Below are positions 36,785 through 50,000 of a DNA stretch of 64,000 nucleotides, in pieces. The translations under genes and the position numbers were made by a program. This stretch comes from Phoronis australis (lineage: Eukaryota; Phoronida; Phoronidae), in NCBI GenBank assembly GCA_002633005.1, contig NMRA01000039.1:569533-633532 (forward strand). The letters are read 5' to 3'. Within the stretch, counting starts at the first letter, position 1. Every line of letters starts with the position of its first letter. The notes beneath the pieces are model-generated. The model was not told the DNA's origin, ran no database searches, and was given only the letters and a program-made list of their open reading frames with translations.

Positions 36785-38282
36785 TCTAAGAATGAAAAGT
36801 ATGTCGTCGTTTTGAAAACAATACGCTAGTGTCACGCGCACGCGCCGTTTCCTAAATTTTCGCGATAACTTCGGAGAAGCAAAATTTGTTCTGAAATTCG
36901 GTTTTTCGGAATCGAAATTCTAAAAAATTATAATGACGTAAAACCAGTTCCAATAATTTGTTGTGACGTGTACGCAAGCTCGTGAAAGAATAGCAGTTGA
37001 TTGAATAATCGGCGAAAAAAGAAACTGGCCAATAGGTGACGCAATATTTCATGGCGCCGAAAGCCGTCGCTAAAGATCGCTCCACAACTTTAGCAGCAGA
37101 ATAACGGTAGAACACCATTTTTTCCAACACTGTTAAATAATTTTGTTTACTCAAGGAAGACTTTAGTTTTTAATGACACTAATTTTGTGTCAGATTTTAT
37201 CCTACCAAAAAACGAATTTCAGAAGAAAATTTGCTGCTGCCAAGCTATCATCATCACCCGAGAGATGTCGCAAAAATTTAGGAAATGGAGCGTGCGCGTG
37301 ACACGAGCGTACTGTTTTCAAAACGACGAAATACTGTTCATTGTTAGAAAAGGCGGAGAGTTACACAAGAAAATGACGTTTATTGCATTGTTTTTCACTT
37401 AAACGGCTGTAACGGGAAAGGTGAGTGTCGGTTGACTCCCAGATTTTGCATGCACACCGTCCGGTTTTTAGCTTTACATGTTGATACAAGTTTCACGGCG
37501 CGGTGACGAGCAGAACTACCCAGGCTGTGTGCAATTTCGGGGTCTACGGAAGAAATACACACAGTGGGACCTAGTTGTATTTTGACGACAGTCTTCATAC
37601 AGCTAGCTGGCTGGCGAGGTAACTGAGTGCATTTCTTCCGTAGACCCCGAAATTGCACACAGCCAGGGTAGTTCTGCTCGTCACTGCGCCATGAAACTTG
37701 TGTCAACACGTAAAGCTAAAGACCGGACGGGGTGCATGCAAAATCTGGGAAACAACCGACACTCACCTTGCCCGTTACAGCCGTTTAAGTGAAAAACAAT
37801 GCAATAAACGTCATTTTCTTGCGTAACTCTCCGCCTTTTCTAACAATAAAAAGTATGTCGTCGTTTTGACAACAGTACGCTCGTGTCGCAGGCACGCGCC
37901 ATTTCCTAAATTTTTGTGACATCTCTCGGGAGATGATGGATAGCTTGGCAGCTGCTAAATGTCTTCTGAAATTCGGTTTTTCGGTATCAAAATTCTAAAA
38001 ACTTATAATGAAGTGAAAGCAGTTCCAATAATTTCTTGTGACGTGTACGCAAGCTCGTGAAAGAACAACAGTTGATTTGAAGATTCGGCGAAAAAAGAAA
38101 GTGACCAATAGGTGACGCAATATTTCATGGCGCCGAAAGCCGTCGCTAGAGATCGCTCCACAACTTTAGCAGCAGAATAACGGAAGAACGCCATTTTTTT
38201 CCAACACCGTTAAATAATTTTACTTACTCAAGGAATACTGCAGTTTTAATGACATTTATTTTTTGTCACATTTTATATGACC
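36785..38282. repeat. Complex repeat with about 365-bp inverted arms and outer direct copies
   Basis: Arms at about 37203-37567 and 37621-37986 are reverse complements with few mismatches, separated by about 53 bases. The outer parts are direct copies: 36785-37206 and 37838-38282 match in the same orientation from AAGTATGTCGTCG through GGCGCCGAAAGCCGTCGCT to 'ttttat..gacca'. Written as blocks the layout is P-Q-P'-R' / R-P-Q, where primes are inverted. It contains no reading frame of interest. Another copy of the P'-R' part lies at 55.1 kb, so it is a dispersed family. Confidence 0.85.
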
Positions 38283-39487
38283 ACTTTTTTACCCACATTG
38301 GTGCACAGCTGTAAATTTATATACAGCTTTGTACCAAGGCTAGGCCTCTTGGTGCCCCCTGGTGGCTAAGTCAGTGCGTAGTAACTATTTGTTATGAGAG
38401 TTTTGCTCCGTTTCGACACTAGCGTACGACCACGAATCAAATGAATTGTCACGAATCAAAAATAATTCAAATTCATGCAAATTCATGGAATTTTGGCAGT
38501 TTCGAATGATCGAGTTGCTTAGTCATACGTTCTGTAGACTCGAGAGCATCGCGAAATTGCAAAACTGAAAAATGTAAAAATGGTAAGTATTTAATCTAAT
38601 CTTGAGCTGAGAAATACATATGTGCTGGTTCTGGGCAGCTAATGGTTAATGGAGATACAGTGAAGTGACTGTAATCAGATAAATTGTACAAATGGTGGAA
38701 ATGCCCATGCGCAGATGCTTGTCTTCTCATTTTCGAGCGTAGGAATACATGATGGTTGCCTCAAAGGTCGTATTTTAGTAGCGGTTCCCCTCCAGTCGCT
38801 AGTTTCAGCTTCCCACTGTCCTCCTCCCAGTGGTACTGTAGATTCTTGGGGCGATGCTCCCTGTGTTGCCGGTTGTGAAGACGGATAGCAAATTTCGGGG
38901 ATAAGCATGATCGAAAAAACTATGGGCAACCCTATCAATGCCTATTGTAATTCTTCAAGTAGAACAACCCGCATGGGCTTCGACAAGAAGTGGGCCATTC
39001 GAATAACATTTCGTTGAAAATTGTGTAGATAAGATGTAAAAAGCCAGTTGCACGAGTTTTGTTGACTCTAATAAGCTAGTGACTCGCACGAAATGGCAGG
39101 CCTTCGAAGAGGCAACTTTCCACGCAGCTCGCGTAAGTTTTTTTTCCAAGATCGGTAAAAAGACAATTGGTTGGCTTCGCTGGTTCCGCCAGCTGAAACG
39201 GTTAAGAAATTGGTTCTTGATGACGAATTCTGCTTTACAGACCAATCAGATTCAGTGACCAGTTGAGCCGGCGAAGTCAATCAAGTGCAGCCATTGTCAA
39301 GCAGACTCTTACACAGTCTCAAGACACCAAGTATATTGCACATTTGTAAGCCTTTCATTCTCGTGCGTTTTACATATTAAATTCGTGCACGTGCGTTGTT
39401 ACGAAAAACTAAAAAGCGATGTTTTCGATTTTACACACTGGCTCTACGTGGCACGTTCATCTTTTCCGGAAACCTAGGACTTAAGCA
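38283..39487. other. Upstream of the membrane-protein gene; no other gene seen
   Basis: Includes a plus-strand ATG (39093) followed by 13 codons and a good donor (CGCAGCTCGC|GTAAGT, 39132/39133). Its phase would fit exon 3 of the downstream gene but not exon 2, so it is a possible alternative first exon. Promoter elements were not recognised. Confidence 0.35.
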
Positions 39488-41661
39488 ATGTGGAGACATC
39501 GCCTTCCCATAACCGTAAGTAACAAGTGTCCAGCTCAGGAGTATCAGCGAAACAACTTTCGAGAATGTGACCTCAGTGTTGTTTTGTTTTTGAGATTTCT
39601 TCGAGACAAGTGGAAGGTTGAGGAAAAGCAGATTATGCAGTTTTCAAAGGAATAGCTCAGTTCAAAATCAGTTAGCGAAGATGGTGGGAAATATATTTAG
39701 AAGACAGAATGGTGTTAAATTTATCTTGAAAAGATACAGCAACGCTGAAAATTATAACTCAAGATCAGATATCAACCAAAGAGAAAAGAAGACATGAACT
39801 GAGTATTGGCTAATTTGTATATCAATTCTTGACCAGAATGAGTGGGCCACATTATAAAAACATCTGTAAAATTTAATTTTTAAATCTTCTAGCAAGATGG
39901 CCTCCTTGAGCAAGCAGAAGTTGATGTACTACCTTTAACCACAAGATGTCGTTCTGTTGTTAACAAGTATCTGAACAGAAAATATCCTTAATTGTCTCGT
40001 TTCAAGCTTCAACTTACAACAAACATTAAGTCGATAAAAGATTAACTAGTCGTTGATCAACCAAGCACTTGCATAGCCCTACACTCATGCCCATGTTTGT
40101 CTTTCAGAGAACACCTTCAAGACATAACAAGAAACTGCTATTGGTTGCCATGGTATCCATATTCATGTATTTCGTTTCCCTCATCAGCTTTGCAGCCACT
40201 GAAATATCAAGTACGTCGAGTACAGCTATGTCAGTTACTATTGTCTTACTATTTTTCGTATCTTTCTCGTTTGTGTAATAGTTGTTAGTTCTCATTTACT
40301 TATTCTCTGAATGATCGCTCAATTTTAATTAAAAGTCTTTCAATCGTTAAAGCTTCTGACCCAAAGAGCCTGGTTCCGTTTCATCAAAGGTTCCTTGCGG
40401 CCACTGGTACTTAAGACGGTTGTAAACCCGTTATTGCGAACGCGACGCTGCGTTTCTTCGTGAGAGCGAACCGTTGCAGCTGACGTCAAGTTGGCGTTTT
40501 TCATATTCCGACTCTACCCCTTCAAACTTGAAAAATCACGTTAGTAAACTTTGTGCAATCGTGTTAGCGAACTTTGGACTAACAACCTTTGATAAAACAG
40601 GCCCCTGTTTTTTCAATGAATCATTAGGCCTACTGTTTTCGGTAAGCATTTCACACATATGCCACGGACTTAGTGAGATGTCCAAACTTAAACGTATTTT
40701 AGACCTAATAACGACACGTTGTTGTTACCCCTATGTAACCCTACTGGCAGGTCCAAGTAACCTCACGGAGATGGAGGCGTTTCCGGTCGGCTCGGTCAGC
40801 CCTTCCACTGTGATAGCGCCTATCTGCTTCGGCTGGCAAGGAGTTATCGTTGTTTACATCTCGTCCACACTGTTCCGCAAGAACCGACAGCACAGGCGCA
40901 TCTACAACTCGCCCCGCCTCAACAATGTGGCGTTCTATTTCCAGTACGGTAGCACGTTTGTGCTCGCGTTCTGTTGGTGGCGGCAGCAGAGGTACGTCGG
41001 CGAGGAGAACTGGACACTGGTGATCGCCATCGCTTGGGTCGTGAGTGCTCTGTCGGCACTGTTCATCGCGCTGGCGCGACTGCGCATCAAAAAGACGCGA
41101 GTTCGCAGTGAGCTGCGACCATTCGAACGGACCTACATGCTGGTAGTTGTGATGAACGGTCTCGCCCTGTATGCCGCCTGGGCGAACATCAAGTTCTTAG
41201 ACACGTTCTCGATAGTTTTGCAGGAGCTCAATTACGGACCGTTCAAGGAGAAGAACGCGAGTCTCTACGTCCATATCTTTATGCTTAGTTTGGAAATGCC
41301 CATCATAGCCTTTCTAGAACTGTTTCTTTACGGTGACCAGACGGTGTACGTAGTGTCTCACCGCGTGCTACATACTGTTCGCCTCATTCAAATATTAGTG
41401 AGTATAAGCGTCCGGCCTGGTGAGAGGTCGATAGGGTTGCTTTCTTTCGCAGGAATGCTCGAGTTCATCCACGAGCAGGCGAATTGCTATAAGGTCTTTA
41501 TGATAGTGAGGAAGGTGCAAAAAGCGTCTGCGAGTCGAAAGAAAAATATGGAAGAAGCAAAAAGGGACATTGATCAAATCTTAAGACAGTCGATGAGGAT
41601 ACCAAACAGACCTAAAGTGATTCGAAGCGTTTCGCTTGTTTCGTCTACAAGTTCAACATGA
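39488..41661 (+). CDS. Uncharacterised multi-pass membrane protein, three exons
   Basis: Exons 39488-39514, 40108-40210 and 40751-41661 join in phase to 346 residues. Donors are ACC|GTAAGTA and TCAA|GTACGT; acceptors are TTTGTCTTTCAG and CTACTGGCAG. Exon 2 supplies a basic stretch and the first membrane helix (KKLLLVAMVSIFMYFVSLIS). An extracellular-type loop with an N-glycosylation site (NLT) follows. Five more helices lie at about residues 64-85, 101-120, 131-154, 172-192 and 214-238, and a charged C-terminal tail (EEAKRDIDQ) precedes TGA/TAA-free sequence to the stop at 41659-41661. The aromatic-rich helices (FCWWRQQ, YAAWANIKF) recall tryptophan-rich TspO-like proteins, but this is only an impression. 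Exon 3 is clearly GC-richer than its surroundings, supporting coding. A 55-base GT-AG segment inside it (41398-41452) is judged not an intron. Confidence 0.72.
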
Positions 41662-43165
41662 AGGTGAAAAATAAGGTTTTTTAAAAACAAAAAAACTAGA
41701 CTTAAGGGCAAGGACTACTCTGTCCACTTGTCCAACAGTTGCTGTGGGACCGTAAGGAATGGATATGCTGCACGTAGTTAGTTGAAAGGAAATGAATAAG
41801 AACAAAATCATGACTACTGAAATATTGATTATTCTTATTAATGACGCTAAAGTAGTAACTATGATATAAAACAGAATTTGAGCAAACATGTTTTGTTGAT
41901 GGTTTGCGTGTCTAGCAAAACAGACAAGGTTGAATGTTGCAAACGGCTTTGATGACATGACGCAGTCCTCTCTGATATTGTCTCCTTGGAAACTTGATTT
42001 TCAACACCATCGCAGAATTCGAACTTGAATTCGTTAAGTTTTGGTGTGCCAAATGAAAAGTTTACAATTCATGCGGACCCTGCGGGCACACAAAACTGTT
42101 GAAGCTCGATATTTTTTTGCGATTCTCTCGAGTTCTTATAGTCAGAAAAGACAAGCCATTCCCTTGGCTGCATCATTTGAAAATGTAAAATAGACTTGAG
42201 TGTTATCATCGGCTGTAACAGACATAATACAGCTTACTGTAATGCTTATGCCTGTCAACCTTGTTGCTTGATTTTCTCAATCAAATTTGAAATTCTGCTA
42301 TCGTCATTTAAATAATGTTCAAGCTTGGCCAATATTAATCAAGCTTGGCCAATGTTATTTTGTTTTCCCATATTTAACCATTGCTTTCAAGCGAACTATA
42401 CATTCCCGTGAAACCGTGTTGTCCAAGTTTAAAGCTATTGTCGCACGATGTTGAGTTTGCATCCCGTTTACGTAAAATATAATCATAAAAGAGATACCAG
42501 AATGAGACATAAAAATGCCTTTCCTAGACCTGTCCATGAAGAAAGTTGAATCTACCACGTAAGTAATTGAAATGAAATGTTGACATTAGTTTGTGAACTC
42601 TTCAGTTAAATGTTTAATTGATATGATAAAATGACGAATATAATTTTATTTTTTTAAACACGTTATACCACTTTTGCCATGTAACACGGGTTAGGTGGTT
42701 CGAGATTGTTCAGCGTTAGGTGGTTCGAGATTGTTCGGCGTTAGGTGGTTCGAGATTATTCAGCGTTGTTATTAGTGATGACTGGTATGTGATAAGCTTG
42801 AATTATATTGCGTACGAACAAACTTATTTCAGCTTGGAGAACGATGTTTACAACCGCGTATCGTCTTACAGTTATCGCTTAAAAATGTGGTCGCACTCTC
42901 GACGCTCCCTGCTGTTACATGTATCTACGATTCCCTGGATTAAGGGGACCACAACTTTGGTATATAATCGCCATTTATTGCTGGGTTCAGTAACTTATTA
43001 AAACAGTCCTAAGAATTCCTTGCTAGGGCGATGCGTCGGTGCTTTCAGGCAGTCCAGTCTTCGCTGTAGTTTTGTCAGTGTCGAGTTGTCCGCAAGATCA
43101 AGGCAATTTTCCCCGAACCGTTCTCAACAACAAAAACGTGAACAACTGGAGACAAATTGCGATAT
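41662..43165. other. Intergenic, no gene seen
   Basis: 3' UTR of the membrane-protein gene probably begins here. A tandem repeat at 42690-42764 is listed separately. 'AAGCTTGGCCAAT' occurs twice near 42320-42350. No coding frame is convincing. Confidence 0.35.
42690..42764 (+). repeat. 25-bp tandem repeat, three copies
   Basis: Unit GTTAGGTGGTTCGAGATTGT plus TCAGC, three consecutive copies differing at one or two positions. No gene overlaps. Confidence 0.9.
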
Positions 43166-43169
43166 AAAA

Positions 43170-46100
43170 GTGCTTTATTTCAAGATCACAAATGAAAACA
43201 TCACAATTCCAACAAATTATGTACATTTGAAAAACTCAACAAATCTTTTCAAGTCCTTACAAAGCTCATGCCATCACTGGAGATTACTTCCTCCAAACGA
43301 CCAACAGCAAAAATATAAATAAATACACAAAACAAAAATAAAGCCTGTCATATATTCCTTATCCACCGAATTGTGAATGCATATTGTGTTGAACGAGATA
43401 GTATGTTCCGCGGAAGACGATTGTAGGTTACCTCACTAACATTCACAGAACAACGATAAAACATGAGAAAATTTAACAACACTACGACCAAGTATATCTT
43501 TGAAGGCAAATCGTAACAGTCTTCCAACAGAATTACACAAAAATCGTTAGATGCGTAAATACGACAATTTCAAAACACTCTGAAGTTGAATTTAAAATAA
43601 AAAAAATTCCACATCGACATAAGACATCACCCATAGCAACTGAGGATAGACATGATTTGAACAGATTTGTGGGTGCTGCTGCTTGAAAACCCCCTCTGTA
43701 CAGTTAACAACTGTAACAGCAAATGGAAATGGGTCTCATTGTTGCGACTTGATATCACTAACGTCAGTTCATAACTTTCCAGAGTTGAAATCAACATTCG
43801 AGATTTAGATTTACGTAACTGGCTCCCAATTGCTCCCACGGGGGTCATTTTATTGTGCCCTTGAAATTGAAGAGATGAATGCTCAGTGACCTAGAAATAT
43901 ATTTTACTGCTCCACATGGAAATGATCGATATTTGCTGCCCAGATTAAAGACTGTCTCTCCACCTCATTTAGTTAGTGTACAAATTAGTGTGAAATTTAA
44001 TGTTAATTGGTCGAATTTTATTCCAAAGTGATGCTTTTTCAACATGGTGTCAGTGTAAAGTTTTAAAGTTTTTAATCTTTCTAGAGGTGCACTGATAAAA
44101 TGACGACCTAATTTTAACAAGGTCAAACTAAAATTTAATAAACCTAAATAAATTGATAGTAAAAAAGCAAATATCTAGAGGGTTGAATTAAAGAATTATT
44201 CATGATTTATTGATGATACTTTTTCATTCAAGAAATTCAATCTATTTTACAATCAGTAGATAAGAAATGTTTTTTAATCTAGACCTTAGGGGTTTATTTT
44301 GGCTCCAAGAAGGTTAGGCAAGACTTCTCAAAAATGTCCTTTTGAATAAAGTATGCTACTAAAAATTTCTATAAAGGAAAAGTGTAAAAATAACACATAA
44401 AAACAACATTAATATGTACATAATATTTGCATGACGCAGTAAGAATTCACATTTAAATTGACGCTCAATAACAACATTTTGATTGTTTAATATTGTGCTA
44501 CAGAGATTAGTTTAAAACATTTCACCATGGTGGACAAAAATTAAACTTTATGAATGCAAAACATGAAATGGTTTAAGTTAGAATAAGAATAATTGCTCAA
44601 AAAACAAAATATTAGCACCCATTGACCTAAAGTGACAGCAACACATGTTGCATTTTGCAATATACAAATGATAGTTTTAATGTAAACTCAACTAAAAATT
44701 CATTTGTCAAAAACAAATATCACTGTTCAAATGCTGAGGCAAACCACATAATTCCTTACAAAAGAAACTTTCCTGATATGTAGTAGAAAATCACTATCTA
44801 CACACTGATATAAAAGAATGTCACAAGCCCTTGAACTGAAAAATTATCTACTTTCATGAATCCAAAAAGGCATAATTTGCCAAGTCACAACTGGATTAAA
44901 CATAACAAGATTCATCCAAAAGTAGTCACTTCTTGCCCTGGGTTTCTGACAACACCATTATGCCTCAAACAGCCCAGGCGTGTATGCCTTAAACCTCTGC
45001 CTTCAATCAGATTAGATCATGGATTCAACTTGAAATTATTTTTGACACATAACATTCTACTCTTGTGCAAACTCAAGATAAGTGTCCATCATTTCATGCT
45101 TCAGTGCACAGGTGACTACCTAACCCTAGTTCACACTTTATGAACCTCATCAGTAAAGCTGTAAAGTTGCCGGTCTTTCTACGACATCTTGAGTCCAAAC
45201 TTTTGAACAAGACATTCACCCACATAAACCATAACATACTTGAACACACAAACATCAACACTTGTCTTGAGTTAGCACCAAAGTAGAATAAAAAATATTT
45301 CTATTTTGAGTAAAAACATTAGACCCCCGCTCTGGTTTATGTTCATCAAGTTAACTAGAGGTCAACCCAGATGTTCAAAACCTTCCAATGATACCATTAT
45401 GTTTCAAACAACAGCCCAAGCTTCAGATTTCAACCTTTCATTTCCATTAGAGGCTGGCTTTTTACTATACCGGGTAGGCCTAGTTTCAATTAAAAAGTCA
45501 ATTACAGGTCTGCTAAGACGAACAAAATCTTCGTAAAAAGTTCATCATTAGGACGTAGTACCAAGTGTCGCCTTAAAATATCGATACAGATTCATCAACA
45601 GAGGCACTGCCCCTCCCCCCCACCTAGTGGTGGGTTTCATAAAAGAACTTGACATCCTATCTTCACCTATGAAAACTAATCACTGGTGATTTTTTTCTAC
45701 CAGTAAAAATAGACAACAAACATAAAATTCAAAGAAAGTCTCCAACTTCGACATTTCTTAGTACGCGAAATTAATATTTAAAATGTTGTCAAGTTATGAG
45801 TGTCCAGTAAAAAGTCCCAGAAATTTAAAGCCACAATTTTTGTCAATTTTTAATAAAATAAAATCCACAGCGTCCATCAGAGGCTGAATTACGATAAAAT
45901 CCACCACACACTTATGCTGAATTTGAAACATTACGGTAAATACACAAAAAGTATAGCACAACATTTCAACCTAGACAGCAGCCCAACAGAGATTTCAATT
46001 CCACACAACCATAAAGAGAATATTACTTTTCGAGTCAGAGGATTGTAAATTCTCAGTCTTCTTCTATTTCGTAAAGCCTTCAGACTTGCTGAGGCCCATA

Positions 46101-47050
46101 GTTCTTAAAAAGCGTATCCTGCACGGCAGGTTCTTTGGTTACAGTAACGATGCAAATTCGTGACCAACTGGACAAGAGGTTTTCGGACAATCTTTTAAAT
46201 GTGCATTCAAATGAGAGTAAGCAAAAGTACTATCTCTTCACAATACACAAGGTCCTATGACTTAAACCCACACGATCTTCATAAGAATGAGTCACCAGTT
46301 AATTTCAACGACTTTTAACCTTACACACTCTTCAGATTCTAGGGTGTACTGCATTAGTTTGTAACAGATTCTAAGAGCGACAAGATAATCTCTACTACAG
46401 GGTGAGATAGCAAAAGGTGGTACGGCACTATTAAATGCCTACAGATGGCCCTGTCAGCAACAGTGCACAGCATTGGGTTGACTCAGTTACCAACCCCTCA
46501 GTGAATGCTTATCTAAACTTGTGCACCAGATTTATAAGGTCACATAGTTATGGCACTACCTAATGCTACAGACTGTTTGGCAAAGTCAGGGTCACATATT
46601 CTGTCTACATGAAGCAGTAACAGGTTCATTGAGCCATTACTAATTGCATCTCTTATGACACCTTCAAAGTTCATGAGCACAGCAGAGCCTTCCCATGCTT
46701 GATGGAGCTTGCACCTTCACAAGCTGGCCACTGTGTCTGATGGCCTATAAAGATGTTTCACTGCACAACCTTCCTGACAGCAAAATCCATCAACAACCTC
46801 TATCAACAACACACACAATACAAAATGGTGATCAAACAGTGCCAAATGACCATAAGACGGTAACTTCACACATACATTTCTTCCAGACCTTCAGGGCATG
46901 ACAACAATGGCACACCATCAGCACAAGTATACTGCTGTTGACTTCCAAGTCGTTTTGAAGTGCCAGATGCTGACACCCGTGAATGGAATTAGATTACAGG
47001 TTAGAAAGACGATAAGGATAGATGCATACATGCGCGCACAAATGCCAGCA
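43170..47050 (-). other. Candidate long 3' UTR of the ELK channel gene
   Basis: Below the channel stop codon (47051-47053) there is no plausible coding frame for almost 4 kb, and composition is evenly AT-rich. An AATAAA signal in the minus strand lies at 43174-43179. If it is used, the UTR would be about 3.9 kb. Earlier signals are not excluded. Confidence 0.3.
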
Positions 47051-50000
47051 CTACAGAGATGTGTTCTCCTGAATGGGGATCACAACAGAATCCATACTGG
47101 CTGGTGACTGTTCCAGTCCTTTCACTCCGTTAGTGTCCATCCGCTGCAGGTCAATGATCTCATTCTCTGGGATGTCACCTTCATCTATGAACGGGTAAAC
47201 GTCACACAGAGAACTGAGGTCTGTTGAAGCTGGTGGTAACGCTGAACCATGACCACCATTGTCCACACCGTTGTATTTGCTGGATGGCCGTGGCCTCAAA
47301 ACACCATCCAATTTCCTGTCTCTTTTCAACGATTCGATGAACCCCACCCTCTGTTGTGGCGTAGGTGCAATGTTCAAAACGCGATCCCCGCCACTGGTTT
47401 TTAATATCGGCCTGGCATTAAATGTCTGAGCATGCTGTGGATCTGACTTTTGCTGAATGAAAAAGGTATTCTCTGGCGATGATGAGAGTGACTTTGAGTG
47501 AGCAGTGCTGCCATCTGGTGACACCTGCACAAGATTCAGCAGTGTGCGCAAGTCTCTGCTTAGTGAGACAACCTCTTTAGACAGTGAGGTCACTTGCTTG
47601 TCCAGATGCTCTACAGAGGTCCTCGTCTTATCAAGGTCTTGCCTCATTTCCAAGAGTGCCAAAGATTCCTCCGACGACGATAGCTTTGCTCCTGCGAATC
47701 AAATTTTAATTAAAATTCATAAACAGCCAACATAAAAGTGCATCCATCATGTTGTGGAAATGGCATGAAACAAAAAGGTGTAAAATAAGTTAAGTGACAC
47801 TACAGTGACTAAATGGCTACATATTATGGTAATTCGTTGCTTACTTCCACAAAAATAATTGCCAAAATTGGCATTTTTCCAATTTTCTAAGACTGATGAC
47901 CTTGCTGCAAGTGATAGAAACTACCAAATGTTGTGTCATGACATCTACACAGCCAACATTTTCATAATCTTTATTTTTGTGAAGAAATTTGGGCAAAGTA
48001 TTATTTCACTCATCAAAAAAGGCAAAGAATTACCAAGGTACGTTTAGCACTTGACCTTTAAAAACTTATTACGGATGGATTTTAAGAAGTTGCAAAGACT
48101 GTTTCAGCGACAACACTCAAATTGGATTTGTTCAAGTCAGCAATGTTGACTTGCTCGCTGTATTTGGATTTCAAACTTTGCAATTAAAGGCAAAAGCAAC
48201 CTTTTCTCATGTCATTTTTAGCAAAAATAAGGTTCGTTGATTATCCCAGACATATTTTTCACTTAATTACAGCTTTTTGTAATTTAAGTAATTAGTTGTC
48301 CTCTACTCCAGAAGTTACATTTTGGGAGGCAAGAATTTCGCGCCAACTTCTTTTCATATGGTCTAACTGTGAGAACTGTCGAGTCGGTCATTGTTCTACC
48401 TCGGCTGTGATAAGTTCGGTCGTTGTTTGCTTTTGTTTACTAGTCAGTCAACATGCCACACTGTTGCTGCGTACCGGGATGTACTCATTATCGTCTCACG
48501 CTTGCTTTGGAAGTACCTTTGCATCGCTTTCCGAAGGCCTGCGCACGTCTGATGCACCGCAAATGACATCAGACCACCTGTACTGTTTTTTTTTTCCGAA
48601 GGATGACACACACTTCGCGTTACTTGGCTCGTTCTTGTGAACACAGCGTTACCCGTCCACGCAACATACAAAGTAGTGGAGGGTTACTGAGTGTGTGGCA
48701 AGCATTTTCTGCAGTCAGATTATGACAACATTCAACAACATTCAGAACTCTTGTTTAAAACAAGTTGCCAATGACTCATCCATCTCACAACATCTAGAGT
48801 TGGTCACAGAATATACCGAGAAGGGGGACTTGTCACTGCTGGGTGATGGCAGGTCCGACTCACCACGGTGGTCTGCCAAATACACCAAATACACACTAAT
48901 GGAGGAGCAATCTAAAAAGATTGTCGACGTCGAACTCATGCTATTTACTTACTACAAACTAAACAATCCCTAAATCCAACGTAATTGAGTTTTCTAATAA
49001 CCTAGCTTGTCGTAGAATTACTCATTGATGGGAAGAGGTGAGGACAGTTTTAGAAGAACAGCACAAAAACAAATTAAAGTAGTACAGATTCTCACAGTAA
49101 ACTCAAAGCAGAAGCAAATTGGCGCAAAATTCTTACCTCCCAAAACGTCACTTACGGAGTAGAGGACGAGTAATTAATTAAATTACGAAAAGCTGTAATT
49201 AAGTGAAAAATATGTCTGGGATAATCAACAAACCTTAATTTTGCTAAAAATGAAATGAAAAAAGGTTGCCTTCAAATTTAATGAGCAGCAAACTTGTGGT
49301 GGGAGAAAATTCCCGAAACCATTCCCCCTACACTCCCAACACAACTAAAAACCGCAACAATACTTTACCCTGAGAGGATAGAGGTCCGGGGACTCCTGTG
49401 AATATATTACGCAGTCCACCTTCAATGAATGGAGCGCGACTTCTGAGCTTTGCTGAGGCTCGTCGTGGCATTTCAAAGCTCCGTCGACGCTGCGTGTTCA
49501 CTTCTGGGGCATCCCTAAAGAATGCACAAACCCCTATTACGAATCACAGTTCAAATCAACATTTGAACCCACTCATGCACCCAAACCACAAACTTAAGAT
49601 TAGGTCAAGGCCACAGAACAGAAAAGTTGATGGTTGAAAAAAAAAACAAATGGTACACAAGAAACGAAAACAAAGTCCAGTTTAAACATCGCGATTCAAA
49701 TTCATTTGCCAATTAAGTTGCACACAGTATTATGCAAATAAACGAACATGCAGAAAGGCATGAGGTATTGTGAAGTTGAGATGGACATCAAGTATCAGCA
49801 GAGTTAACATCAAATGCATTAAAAATGCGAAACTTAAATATTACGGGCATCAAGTCGAACAAGGATGTGACTGTGAAGGTGGCTTTGAAAAGGCCAATTA
49901 CGTTCACACATGACCACTCCTTATCAAGTTTAACTTCACATTTACCACAGGGGGGCACTGGTGGTTAGCCGCAGTTTAAATGGACTGTCATTGCCATGGG

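Larger units (their letters stand above)
48188..49277 (+). mobile_element. Kolobok-like DNA transposon, internally deleted
   Basis: Terminal inverted repeats of 159 bp (48188-48346 and 49119-49277) align without gaps. TTAA stands immediately outside both ends (48184-48187 and 49278-49281). Inside are a broken THAP domain (48453) and a transposase piece with a GDGRSDSP motif. THAP plus TTAA target duplication fits the Kolobok superfamily; piggyBac also uses TTAA but lacks THAP. At 1090 bp it is far too short for a full transposase. It lies antisense within the last ELK intron (47692-49368), making up most of that intron. Confidence 0.82.

Noticed and set aside
40474-40750. Upstream part of the long open frame ending at 41661
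   Set aside because: The frame is open but irregular, and a CAG acceptor at 40750 with a phase-matched upstream helix exon gives a better protein.
41398-41452. 55-base GTGAGT...CGCAG segment inside exon 3 of the membrane-protein gene
   Set aside because: Too short for a typical animal intron, not a multiple of three, and the unspliced frame continues sensibly for about 85 codons.
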